A stretch of 11,918 nucleotides of DNA from Chloroflexota bacterium (GTDB taxonomy: Bacteria; Chloroflexota; Anaerolineae; UBA1429): contig JAAZBQ010000735.1 of assembly GCA_012513725.1 (NCBI GenBank), positions 1-11,918 on the forward strand. Reading direction: 5' to 3'. This document shows positions 1 through 6,118 of the stretch, in pieces. Under the pieces are notes generated by a model. The model was not told where the DNA came from. It ran no database searches and saw nothing but the letters and a program-made list of their open reading frames with translations. Positions within the stretch are counted from its first letter, which is position 1; every line of letters starts with the position of its first letter. The position numbers and the translations under genes are program-made.

Positions 1-360
1 CACCCGGGCCACATCGGCACAGGCGCCATCGGCGACGTACGCATCGGCCCCGGCGTGGAGGGCCTCGACGATCGAATCGGCGTCACCGGAGCGAGTGAGG
101 AGGATCACGGGCAGGTCGGGCGCCAGGATGCGCAGCGCGCCAATGCACTCCACTGCGGGGGGTTCCTTCAGGGCGTCGGAGACGATGGCTCCGACGCAAG
201 GCTCGGTCGCCACGCGGCGCATGGCTTCCGTTGCCGACTCGACCACAGAGACTGCACGCCCGTGTTGACCGAGCCGTGCACCGATATCGTCCGCCGTCGG
301 GTCGGGCGGAGTCACCACCAGCACCACGCCGGTGGTCGGTATGCTGCCAGCAGGCATCAT
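1..360 (-). CDS. Degenerate response-regulator receiver-like protein, 3' end outside window
   Basis: The minus strand is open from an ATG at 360 to the left edge (120 codons). The translation has the alternating beta/alpha pattern of a CheY-like receiver: strand GVVLVV (11-16), strand AIVSD with a possible phospho-acceptor Asp62, strand VILLT with Thr89, and GADAYV near 104-109. The spacing Asp62-Thr89 fits a receiver. The acidic pair that normally ends strand 1 is replaced by TPPD, and the conserved Lys of strand 5 is replaced by Asp111, so normal Mg-dependent phosphorylation looks impaired. GGGAAGG lies 9 bases upstream of the ATG at 360; another in-frame ATG at 369 is too close to it. Receiver domains usually drive an output domain, which would lie beyond the window. 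It could be a lone pseudo-receiver or the front of a larger regulator. The fold is fairly likely; the function is unknown. Confidence 0.6.
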   Translation of the reverse strand, partial: MMPAGSIPTTGVVLVVTPPDPTADDIGARLGQHGRAVSVVESATEAMRRVATEPCVGAIVSDALKEPPAVECIGALRILAPDLPVILLTRSGDADSIVEALHAGADAYVADGACADVARV

Positions 361-469
361 GCGCGCCATCCTTCCCGTCTCGAGAGCCCCACCGGGTTCC
401 TGCTCCTGGCGTGAGCGAGGAACACGATCCACCTTGGCATTATCGCCCCGTGGCGCGGCCAATCCGTCG

Positions 470-493
470 ATCCTGCGTAAAACCACGCAGGAT
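470..493. repeat. Perfect 9-bp inverted repeat in the 361-554 intergenic gap
   Basis: ATCCTGCGT (470-478) and ACGCAGGAT (485-493) pair perfectly around a 6-base loop. It lies about 60 bases past the stop of the oxidoreductase gene that ends at 555, and about 110 bases upstream of the receiver-like gene. There is no T-run on either side, so it may be a weak terminator of the operon or an operator. A GATAAT box (minus strand, 439-444) could be a -10 for the receiver-like gene, but no good -35 accompanies it. Nothing else stands out in this gap. Confidence 0.4.
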
Positions 494-554
494 GCTGGGC
501 GCGTACCGCACTCGCCCTGGCATCCTGCAGCCGGCCCGCTTGGCGGCGGCCGTT

Positions 555-1475
555 CTACTCGCCACGCACCTCGCCGAGGGCCACCTCGCGGTCCTCCTGC
601 TCGCTGACGATGGCGGCCTGGATAAAGGCCATCAGTTCCAGCGTCTCGTCCATCGGCACCGGCGCCGGCCCGCCCTGGAAGAAGGGCATGATCTCCTGGA
701 GGAGCTGCGCATAAATGGGCACCTCCTTGGAGTACTGCACCTGGGCCACCTTGTTCTCGGCGAACACCGTGGCGCCATAGCCCAGGTTGCCGGTCCGCAG
801 CCCGCGCATGGTGGCCAGGCGGCCCCCTGGCCAGCGGCCGATCACCACGTCATAGTCGTCGCTGGCGTGTACGCGCACGCTCTTGCAGCCCGTGCCCATG
901 AACGTGTAGAGGATCTCCACACCGTGGATGCCGTACCAGAACAGGCCCGGGTTCGTGGGGTCCAGCCGGGCGGGGCTGAACGCGTCGCAGGTCATGATCG
1001 TGCCCAGCTCGGGGTCCTCTTTGACCGCGCTGACATTGGCGTCAAACCGCAGTGAGGAGGAGGAAAAGATCGGGCATCCGTGCTCAGCCGCCAGCCGGGC
1101 GATCTCGGCGGCCTCGGCGTACGACGCCGCGAGGGGCTTGTCCACGTACACCGGCTTGCGGGCCGCGAGGACGGGGCGGATCTCGGCCAGGTGCCGCCGG
1201 CCGTCGACGCTCTCCAGGAGCACCGCGTCGACCCGGTCCACCAGCGCTTCCACCGAGTCCACCATCTCCACGCCATAGGGCTCGGCTACGTCGGCGATGA
1301 ACCCCTTGACCCGGCTGCGGCTGGCCTCCAGGTCCGGCGAGAAGGAGGGGTGCCCGGCGACGACGCGCCCGCCGGGGACGTGGAACGGGTCGTTCGGGTC
1401 GTTCACGAGCCGGGTAAAGGCGGGTACGTGAGAGGTGTCGAAACCGATGATCCCGATGCGCAGGGTGTCGCTCAT
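555..1475 (-). CDS. Gfo/Idh/MocA-family oxidoreductase with atypical dinucleotide motif
   Basis: The 306-residue product reads as an NAD(P)-dependent oxidoreductase of the Gfo/Idh/MocA group. An N-terminal Rossmann part spans about 5-125 and a C-terminal alpha/beta substrate domain follows. The dinucleotide loop reads GIIGFDTSHV (8-17) instead of the common GxGxxG. The usual EKP catalytic motif is VDKP (111-114), with Lys113 kept. YGIHGVEILY (181-190) matches the conserved catalytic His region (His184). The start is the ATG at 1475, preceded by GAGGAGA; it overlaps the upstream gene's stop as ATGA, which implies translational coupling. It is the last gene of the nitrilase operon. Family members oxidise or reduce sugars, polyols and related carbonyl compounds in the cytoplasm; the substrate here is not readable. 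The family call is firm, the reaction is not. Confidence 0.85.
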   Translation of the reverse strand: MSDTLRIGIIGFDTSHVPAFTRLVNDPNDPFHVPGGRVVAGHPSFSPDLEASRSRVKGFIADVAEPYGVEMVDSVEALVDRVDAVLLESVDGRRHLAEIRPVLAARKPVYVDKPLAASYAEAAEIARLAAEHGCPIFSSSSLRFDANVSAVKEDPELGTIMTCDAFSPARLDPTNPGLFWYGIHGVEILYTFMGTGCKSVRVHASDDYDVVIGRWPGGRLATMRGLRTGNLGYGATVFAENKVAQVQYSKEVPIYAQLLQEIMPFFQGGPAPVPMDETLELMAFIQAAIVSEQEDREVALGEVRGE

Positions 1476-2488
1476 GGCACGTTCTCCTCGATGGTATACT
1501 CGGATGGGTCGATGGGCACGGGCTGTCCCGTGGCAATGGATTCCAGCACCTTGAACGAGATGAGTGCGGCGCGGAGCGCGTGGGAGGGGCCGTTCGGCGC
1601 GGGGCCGCCGTCCCGGATGGCCTCGCCAAAGAGGGCCAACTCTCGGCCGTGTCCCTTGTCCTGGGCGGGGAGGGTGATGGTCTCATCCCCCGCTCCGTCG
1701 ACGTCACGATAGGTCAGGCTGCTAAAGTCGTGGATCAGGATGGCCCGGGCCGCGCAATAGATCTCGGTGGACTCTTTGGGAAAGCGGCCGCACCCGTCCG
1801 AGGCGATCAGAGTCGTCCCTATCGACCCATCGGCAAAGGTCAGGGCCACGATGCCGCTGTCGGGAATCGTGACCTGGTCCGGCGGCAGAAAGGTCCCGCC
1901 GGAGGCATACACGCTGCTCGGCGGCGCGGGCACCAGCTCGCACAGGAGGTCGAATATGTGGCAGCCCTCGCCGACAAAGCGCCCGCCGCCGACCTCGGCG
2001 ATGTGGGTCCAGTGGCTGGCGGGGAACGGCGCCTGGATGCGGTGGTAGATCAGCCGCTTCTCCGGACGATCGGCCAGGATGTCACGCGCCCGCACGACGA
2101 GGGGCGCCATCCCCCGGTTATAGCCCACGGTATAGTGGACGCCGGCCCGGCGGACGGCCTCGGCCACCTCGTGGCACTCCCTGGCGTTCAGGCCCATGGG
2201 CTTTTCGCACAGCACGTGCTTGCCCGCCCGGGCCGCCGCGGCGCTGAGCGCGGCGTGGGAGTCGTGGCGGGTGGCGATGATCACCGCGTCGATCTCCTGA
2301 TCGGCCAGCAGGCGGGCGGGATCATCGGTGGCGTAACGCGCGCCGGCCGTGGCGCACATCGCGTCCGCAGCGGAGAGGTCCACGTCGCAGGTGGCCGCCA
2401 CCTGGAACACCTCGCTCTCCAGGAGGTGGGGCAGGTGCATGTGGCGCATGAACCCGCCGCAGCCGACGAGTCCGACCCGAACGGGCAT
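1472..2488 (-). CDS. Gfo/Idh/MocA-family NAD(P)-dependent oxidoreductase
   Basis: The 338-residue product has a canonical Rossmann start, VGLVGCGGF (5-13), an EKP motif at 95-97 (catalytic-type Lys96) in HVLCEKPMGL, and GEGCHIFDLL (173-182) supplying the His177/Asp180 pair expected of the substrate domain. This is the classic layout of inositol-, glucose- and other sugar-dehydrogenase-like enzymes; the substrate is unknown. The ATG at 2488 was chosen because AGGAGG lies 10 bases upstream and the Rossmann strand begins at once, as usual for the family. An alternative in-frame ATG at 2530 overlaps the nitrilase stop as ATGA and also has a purine-rich GGAGGAGGG in front, adding 14 residues (MSGDPHPS...). 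It cannot be excluded. The 3' end overlaps the next oxidoreductase gene by 4 bases, so the two are probably co-translated. Confidence 0.9.
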   Translation of the reverse strand: MPVRVGLVGCGGFMRHMHLPHLLESEVFQVAATCDVDLSAADAMCATAGARYATDDPARLLADQEIDAVIIATRHDSHAALSAAAARAGKHVLCEKPMGLNARECHEVAEAVRRAGVHYTVGYNRGMAPLVVRARDILADRPEKRLIYHRIQAPFPASHWTHIAEVGGGRFVGEGCHIFDLLCELVPAPPSSVYASGGTFLPPDQVTIPDSGIVALTFADGSIGTTLIASDGCGRFPKESTEIYCAARAILIHDFSSLTYRDVDGAGDETITLPAQDKGHGRELALFGEAIRDGGPAPNGPSHALRAALISFKVLESIATGQPVPIDPSEYTIEENVP

Positions 2489-2526
2489 CGCGGTGTCGCC
2501 TCCTATAGAGGGGTGGGGATCGCCGC

Positions 2527-3432
2527 TCATGCGCCCTCCTCCCGGGCAACGTCCTGGGCGGCGGTGGCCCGGGCAATATAGTCCCGGTACGTGACGAGGT
2601 CGTACTCGGCGATGATGTCGTCGATCGCCAGATCGGCGTCCGCCGGTTCGAGGACGAACAGCGCCTCGGGCCCGTAGGTCTCTACGTAGATGCGGGAGCC
2701 ATACTTGCGGATGATGTCCTTGATCCGCTGACCCTGCTGGTCCCAGTGGAAGACGGTGCGTTCGAGGTCGATCTCGGCGGCGGCCCACCGGGAAAAGCGG
2801 TCAGTCTTGGCCACCCAGCGGCCGGTGTTGTCGATGATGCCCGAGTGGAGCGACCATACCGAGGGCACAACGAACACCCCATAGGTGAGGGCCAGCGACT
2901 CGATCAGGCGCCCCGCCGGAAAGGCCGAGGGGAACACGATGAGCTGCGCGCCGTCGGCGGCCTGCTCCTCCCAGTCGCGGGGCCAGTTGGCGTCAAAGCA
3001 GACCTCCATGCCGATGGCACCGATCTCGGTCTGTACCGGGTGCTGCCCATGGACCCCGGGCGAGATGCCGCCGGCGATCTCCCCTTCGGTGGGATGCACC
3101 TTGTCGTAGCGGCCGACGATCATGCCCTCCCGGTCGACGACCAGGGCGGTGTTGTAGCGGCGGCCGTCGCGCTCTAGGTACAGCGAGCCCACCATGAACG
3201 CCCGGTGCTTGCGGGCCAACTCCTGGATCAGGTCGGCGGTCTGGGGGCCCCGCTGAGCGTCTCCGTCCAGCGCGGCGGTGGGGAATATCTCGGGCAGGGC
3301 GACGAGGTCCGGCCGAATCGGGGCCAGTTCCTCGACCACCTCCTCAACATAACGCAGATTGTCATCGGAGGTCCGGGGCTTGCGCACCTCCTGGGCCATG
3401 GAGATGCTGGCGACGCGAATCTTGTGGGACAC
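2527..3432 (-). CDS. Carbon-nitrogen hydrolase (nitrilase superfamily)
   Basis: The 301-residue product carries the nitrilase Glu-Lys-Cys triad: Glu48 in LVALPEIF, Lys111 in YDKVHPTEGE and Cys145 in MEVCFDANWP, with a likely second Glu at 116. These enzymes hydrolyse amides, carbamoyl compounds or nitriles in the cytoplasm using the Cys as nucleophile. Which substrate is used here cannot be told. The GTG at 3432 was chosen because a full AGGAGG (3440-3445 on the complement) sits 7 bases upstream; an in-frame TTG at 3459 would add nine unconserved residues and lacks such a site. It is the first gene of a three-gene operon, with a -35/-10 pair about 70 bases upstream. The downstream partners are two Gfo/Idh oxidoreductases, suggesting catabolism or modification of an amide-bearing sugar-like compound (inference). 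The tail from about residue 285 is family-variable. Confidence 0.9.
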   Translation of the reverse strand: MSHKIRVASISMAQEVRKPRTSDDNLRYVEEVVEELAPIRPDLVALPEIFPTAALDGDAQRGPQTADLIQELARKHRAFMVGSLYLERDGRRYNTALVVDREGMIVGRYDKVHPTEGEIAGGISPGVHGQHPVQTEIGAIGMEVCFDANWPRDWEEQAADGAQLIVFPSAFPAGRLIESLALTYGVFVVPSVWSLHSGIIDNTGRWVAKTDRFSRWAAAEIDLERTVFHWDQQGQRIKDIIRKYGSRIYVETYGPEALFVLEPADADLAIDDIIAEYDLVTYRDYIARATAAQDVAREEGA

Positions 3433-3497
3433 GGCGGAGCCTCCTGTGGAGCCTGACAACGGCGAGCACCTGGGAGCACGGCATGCTGACGGCGGGC

Positions 3498-3526
3498 AGT
3501 ATACCGCTCCGTTCAGGGCATCGCAA
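3498..3526 (-). promoter_or_regulatory. Promoter of the nitrilase-oxidoreductase operon
   Basis: On the minus strand TTGCGA (3521-3526) and TATACT (3498-3503) are separated by exactly 17 bases, a good sigma-70-type pair. The expected transcription start is near 3491, about 60 bases before the GTG start at 3432. No other promoter-like pair is seen between 3433 and 3609. Confidence 0.65.
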
Positions 3527-3609
3527 GCCGATGGCCCGGTTCCTGGAGGCGTGTGGGTGGGGACGCGGCCGCGGTACGGGGAGCCGCGCCGGCGCTCGGG
3601 GTGGATGGT

Positions 3610-4092
3610 TCAGGCACGCCCGCCGCGGTAGCGGTGCCGGCCGCCGTGCTCGCTGGCAGGGGGCGACGCGGCTGAGCGAGGGGAGGATAACGAAGAGCTG
3701 TCCGGCTCGCCGGTCCAGCGGTCGATGAGCATCTCCGCGGCGCGGAGGATGACGTCTCGGCCGATCACTGCGAGGGCCGTGCCCACTGCGGGCAGCGCTC
3801 TGGCGGCCACGCGTGCCAAGGGGCTTTCCCGGGTAGGTACGATCTCCACTTGAGGACGCGTCAGGGTCACTGTCGCAGGGGCAGGCAGGGTCTCGCCCTG
3901 ACGCACCGCGACGATGGCTCCTTGCGGGCATGCGGGCACACAGGCCTCGCAACCGCGGCAGAGGTCCTCGGCGATGCAGGCGATGCCGTCGCGCAGGGAG
4001 ATGGCCTCTTCCGGGCAGGCGGGCACGCATTCCCCGCAACCCGTGCAGCGTTCGGCCTCGATGCGCATGCGGGCGATCCGTTGTGGCGACAT
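3610..4092 (-). CDS. 2x[4Fe-4S] ferredoxin with C-terminal extension
   Basis: The 160-residue protein has two bacterial ferredoxin motifs in its first 60 residues. CTGCGECVPACP supplies Cys16, 19, 22 and 26, and CRGCEACVPACP supplies Cys45, 48, 51 and 55. Each motif has the CxxCxxCxxxCP spacing for a [4Fe-4S] cluster; an additional Cys39 lies between them. The remaining ~100 residues are unusual for a small ferredoxin. They include a hydrophobic/amphipathic stretch at about 97-125 (ALPAVGTALAVIG and following) and a Ser/Pro- then Arg/Gly-rich tail. The start at 4092 has GGAGG 5 bases upstream; an ATG-less extension to 4122 is not needed. It is the last gene of the PadR cluster, separated from the preceding DUF5320-like gene by 156 bases containing strong hairpins, so its transcript level may be lower or separately set. 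An electron carrier for neighbouring redox or cluster-assembly proteins is the likely role. Confidence 0.88.
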   Translation of the reverse strand: MSPQRIARMRIEAERCTGCGECVPACPEEAISLRDGIACIAEDLCRGCEACVPACPQGAIVAVRQGETLPAPATVTLTRPQVEIVPTRESPLARVAARALPAVGTALAVIGRDVILRAAEMLIDRWTGEPDSSSLSSPRSAASPPASEHGGRHRYRGGRA

Positions 4093-4180
4093 GACAACCT
4101 CCGATCGGCGTCCAGTGGTCACGCTCGCGCGCCGTCGACTTGTCGTGGGGCGGCGCGAGGGGTACCATGGGGATATCCGA

Positions 4181-4210
4181 GCGGGGCGGGCGCCGCGGCG
4201 CCCGCCCCGC
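4181..4210. repeat. Perfect 30-bp GC palindrome between DUF5320-like and ferredoxin genes
   Basis: The 30 bases starting GCGGGGCGGGCGCC are exactly self-complementary, centred between 4195 and 4196. As RNA this gives a very stable stem of about 13 pairs. It lies 38 bases beyond the stop of the DUF5320-like gene and 88 bases before the ferredoxin start. No T-run follows on the minus strand (TCGGATATC), so it is a poor classical terminator. It may be an RNA stabiliser, attenuator or processing site. Confidence 0.6.
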
Positions 4211-4220
4211 CGGCCCGGGT

Positions 4221-4260
4221 CACGGGCGGGTGGAAGGGCAGCACTCTCTCACCCGCCGTG
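4221..4260 (-). repeat. Second inverted repeat overlapping the DUF5320-like stop codon
   Basis: CACGGGCGGGTG (4221-4232) pairs with CACCCGCCGTG (4250-4260) with a single bulged base and a 17-base loop. It includes the gene's stop codon and is followed on the minus strand, 10 bases later, by the 30-bp palindrome. This makes a tandem hairpin. Confidence 0.5.
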
Positions 4261-4638
4261 ACTCTCCTCGGGTGCGCCACCCTGGCGGAGTTCGGCCAGG
4301 CGTTGCTCCAGCGCTTCCAGTTCCTCGCGCAGCAACGAGACTTGGTTCTCGAGGAAGGTAGCCTCTTGCGTCTCGGTCGGGGCTGCGGGGGCAGGGCCGT
4401 AGGCCGGCGCATATCCGGCGCGCGCCCAGCCGGGCAGGCCGGTGGCATAGAACTGGTGGCGATAGCCCCAGCCGCCGCCGCCAAAGCGTCCGCCCCAGCC
4501 GCGACCGAACCCCAGGCCGTAGCCGCGTCCTCCGACGGGGTTCATGTACCCCGGTGCTCCGTATCCGGCGCAGTAGCCTGCGCCCCGGCCGGTCATCGGT
4601 CCGGCGCCCCAGGGTCCCGTACGATCTCCTCTTGGCAT
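4249..4638 (-). CDS. DUF5320-like Gly/Arg-rich protein with C-terminal coiled coil
   Basis: This 129-residue protein begins MPRGDRTGPWGAGPMTGRGA, the opening typical of DUF5320-type small proteins found beside NifX-like and Mrp genes in anaerobic bacteria and archaea. Residues 1-85 are rich in Gly, Arg, Tyr and Trp, with one Cys (23). Residues 90-119 (ENQVSLLREELEALEQRLAE and on) form a heptad-like coiled coil, suggesting oligomerisation or partner binding. No signal peptide or membrane segment is seen. The ATG at 4638 has AAGGAG 9 bases upstream. It lies 31 bases after the shorter relative that ends at 4670. The molecular function of this family is not known to me; a role as a scaffold or accessory in metal-cofactor handling is inferred only from neighbours. 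Confidence 0.8.
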   Translation of the reverse strand: MPRGDRTGPWGAGPMTGRGAGYCAGYGAPGYMNPVGGRGYGLGFGRGWGGRFGGGGWGYRHQFYATGLPGWARAGYAPAYGPAPAAPTETQEATFLENQVSLLREELEALEQRLAELRQGGAPEESHGG

Positions 4639-4669
4639 GTTGGTTGCTCCTTATTGCTTACCAAACGGC

Positions 4670-4897
4670 TTACCATCTCCTGCCCATGCGACCTCGGCCC
4701 CGGCGCCTCCTGCCGCTTCCGAGTGGCCGCGCCACTCCCCTCGGCACGACGCCGCCGGCAACGGGCACCCCGCCGACGCCAGCGTAACCGTATGGCGCAG
4801 TCTCCGTTCCGTCCGGCAGGACCACGGCGCAGAATCCGCGCCCTCCGCCGGTGAGTGGACCCCCTCCCGAGGGTCCACGGCCGTCAAAACCCGGCAT
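4670..4897 (-). CDS. Short DUF5320-like Gly/Arg-rich protein
   Basis: This 75-residue protein starts MPGFDGRGPSGGGPLTGGGR, clearly akin to the N-terminus of the next gene's product and to DUF5320-type proteins. It has one Cys in GFCAVV, a Gly/Val/Pro middle, and ends in a strongly basic tail (RRRRGRGRMGRRW). It lacks the coiled coil of its neighbour, so it may be a shortened paralogue. The ATG at 4897 was preferred over an in-frame ATG at 4927 because GGAGG sits 8 bases before it and family members begin MPGFDG. It follows the PPOX gene by 48 bases and precedes the larger relative by 31 bases. Function unknown. Confidence 0.7.
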   Translation of the reverse strand: MPGFDGRGPSGGGPLTGGGRGFCAVVLPDGTETAPYGYAGVGGVPVAGGVVPRGVARPLGSGRRRRGRGRMGRRW

Positions 4898-4945
4898 TTC
4901 GCTCACCTCCTCCCTTTGCGGAATCACTCATTCGGCGGCTGCCTC

Positions 4946-5320
4946 TCACTCGAGGCGTTGCGCGCCGCTATATGCCTCGTCGACGTGGAGCACGGCGGCC
5001 GCGTGTCCTGGCAGGCCCTCGCGGAGCGAGCTCTTCATCTCGTCGTACACCGGTCCCTCGGTCACGTACTCAAAAGTACCTTTGACCTGGTACGACTTGC
5101 GCTCCTCGGTGATGAACAAGAGCGATCCCTTGCAGCCGCTCAGGATGTTGGCTCGGGTCTTGTCGAAAAAGTTGTCCGCGACGACGAACGCCCCATCCAG
5201 CCGCTGGACGCAGCTGGCGTAGATAGCGTTCGGTACGCCCTCGGGGCTGACAGTGGACAGAACGATGGGACCCTGGCGAGACTCCCACGCTTTGCAGACG
5301 ATCTCGGGTAGTGGTGTCAT
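4946..5320 (-). CDS. Pyridoxamine 5'-phosphate oxidase-like (PPOX) small flavin-type protein
   Basis: The 124-residue protein has the split-barrel pattern of PPOX-like FMN-binding proteins. It shows strand GPIVLSTVSPEGVPNAIYAS (17-36), GAFVVADNFFDKTRANI (43-59) and GSLLFITEERKSYQVKGTFE (65-84), then YVTEGPVYDEM. This is the short single-domain form, usually a homodimer with FMN at the interface; the family also includes heme- or F420-binding members. Three Cys residues (9, 37, 63) are present. The open frame continues upstream to about 5593, but the ATG at 5320 fits the family start (MTPLPEIV) and the extension would overlap the NifX-like gene in another frame. The ribosome site is weak (AGGA about 10 bases upstream). 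In context it may be a redox partner of the ferredoxin encoded downstream; the reaction is unknown. Confidence 0.8.
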   Translation of the reverse strand: MTPLPEIVCKAWESRQGPIVLSTVSPEGVPNAIYASCVQRLDGAFVVADNFFDKTRANILSGCKGSLLFITEERKSYQVKGTFEYVTEGPVYDEMKSSLREGLPGHAAAVLHVDEAYSGAQRLE

Positions 5321-5387
5321 GGTACGTTGTCCTATCTCTACTCTTCTTGTGGCTAACGACGCGTGGTGGGGCGAACCCCACATGGTG

Positions 5388-5828
5388 CTACATCCGTCCG
5401 CGGCCCATGCCCCTGCCCATACCTCGGCCCATACCGCGACCGGTGCCGCCCCCGGCTCCCGTACCGCCCTTGCCATAGTCGGAGGGGACGGTGGCCTGAT
5501 TCTCGGGCTGCAGGCTGCCGGCGTTGAACGCCTCGACCGCCTCGCGGACCGTGCCGGCGGGCGCGCTGTAGAAGGGGATGCCGGCCGCGGCAATGACGCC
5601 CATGGCGTTGGGCCCTAGGTTTCCGCTGATGACGGCCTCTGCCCCCTCGCGCACCACCAGCTGCGCTGCCTGGACGCCCGCGCCGCCCGGCGCCGAAACG
5701 GCCGGATTCGGGATCGCTCGTGCGTCCATGGTGTCCGTATTGACGAGCAAGAAGACCATACAGCGCCCAAAGATGGGGCTGACCTGGGCATCTAGGCTGT
5801 CGCCGGTGCTGCTCACGATGACTTGCAT
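5388..5828 (-). CDS. NifX/NafY-type dinitrogenase iron-molybdenum cofactor family protein
   Basis: The 146-residue product matches the single-domain NifX/NafY/Orp fold over about residues 1-105. It opens MQVIVSSTGDSLDAQVSPIF and GRC follows, with the usual VSPIFGR core, then GAEAVISGNLGPNAMGVIAAAGIPFY and VREAVEAFNAG. Family members bind or carry Fe-, Mo- or Mo/Cu-sulfur clusters; Orp of Desulfovibrio is a characterised relative. No nitrogenase genes are near, so nitrogen fixation is not implied. Residues 119-146 form a Gly/Met/Arg tail with three GRGM units, absent from the minimal fold. AGGAGA lies 9 bases before the ATG at 5828. It sits third in the PadR-led cluster, 64 bases after the zinc-ribbon gene, and faces a divergent Mrp gene, a common partner of this family. 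Confidence 0.88.
   Translation of the reverse strand: MQVIVSSTGDSLDAQVSPIFGRCMVFLLVNTDTMDARAIPNPAVSAPGGAGVQAAQLVVREGAEAVISGNLGPNAMGVIAAAGIPFYSAPAGTVREAVEAFNAGSLQPENQATVPSDYGKGGTGAGGGTGRGMGRGMGRGMGRGRM
5406..5441 (-). repeat. Three tandem 12-base units coding GRGM
   Basis: Residues 130-141 of the NifX-like protein are three GRGM units, encoded by three near-identical 12-base units. The array is followed by GRGRM and the stop. It probably grew by slippage or unequal exchange. The Met/Gly/Arg composition is like that of the DUF5320-type proteins encoded downstream. Confidence 0.7.
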
Positions 5829-5892
5829 GGGACCATATCTCCTGTTACGTGTTCCCGGCGCTCGATGGGCCGGATAGGCGGGAACGAAAACG

Positions 5893-6096
5893 CTACTCCC
5901 TAATCATCCGCGCGCCGCACTTGGGGCACGTCATCTGGGTGCAGGGGACGCCGCGCTGGTGTGCCATGCGATGCCCGCAACTGGGGCACACGCATGCACC
6001 GTCGGGCCCTGCGGCAGCCGGACCGCCCATGCGGCCACCCCGCCCACCTCCGGCCCCGGCGCCTCGCCCACCACCTCTTCCGAACAAGCCTGCCAT
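5893..6096 (-). CDS. Small zinc-ribbon protein with Gly/Arg-rich N-terminus
   Basis: The 67-residue protein is split in two. Residues 1-30 are Gly/Arg-rich low complexity (GRGGGRGAGAGGGRGGR). Residues 35-60 form a treble-clef-like ribbon, with CVCPSCGH (Cys35, 37, 40) and later CTQMTCPKCG (Cys52, 57, 60), ending ARMIRE. The CPxCG pairs at 37/40 and 57/60 are a typical Zn or rubredoxin-like metal site; Cys35 and Cys52 are extra. The ATG at 6096 was chosen because GGAGG lies 7 bases upstream; the ATG at 6102 sits only one base from it. It follows padR by 22 bases and precedes the NifX-like gene by 64. Small proteins with this ribbon occur near NifX-like genes in anaerobes, but I know no assigned function. 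A metal-binding or redox-sensitive accessory is plausible. Confidence 0.75.
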   Translation of the reverse strand: MAGLFGRGGGRGAGAGGGRGGRMGGPAAAGPDGACVCPSCGHRMAHQRGVPCTQMTCPKCGARMIRE

Positions 6097-6118
6097 GTGC
6101 ATTCCTCCTTTGCGATTA

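Noticed and set aside
231..1055. Plus-strand open frame of 274 codons
   Set aside because: It lies opposite the Gfo/Idh gene and the receiver-like gene, crosses the gap, and has a low-complexity Arg/Ala/His composition with no family motif; it is a GC-rich antisense shadow.
2489..2530. Longer form of the first Gfo/Idh protein from ATG 2530
   Set aside because: Not excluded, but the family normally begins at the Rossmann strand and ATG 2488 has AGGAGG at a good distance; kept only as an alternative.
1580..2581. Plus-strand open frame of 333 codons
   Set aside because: It is antisense to a clear Rossmann oxidoreductase with EKP motif; its own translation shows no domain.
3564..3588. CGCGGC/GCCGCG inverted repeat after the ferredoxin stop as a terminator
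   Set aside because: Only 6 base pairs with a 13-base loop and no T-run; such matches are expected by chance in this GC-rich DNA.
3850..4854. Plus-strand open frame of 334 codons across ferredoxin and DUF5320-like genes
   Set aside because: The minus strand holds intact cysteine motifs and ribosome sites in the same place; the plus translation is compositionally biased and unrecognisable.
5388..5828. Nitrogenase (nif) locus
   Set aside because: Only a NifX-fold protein is present; NifHDK, NifB and NifEN are absent, and such proteins are common outside nitrogen fixers.
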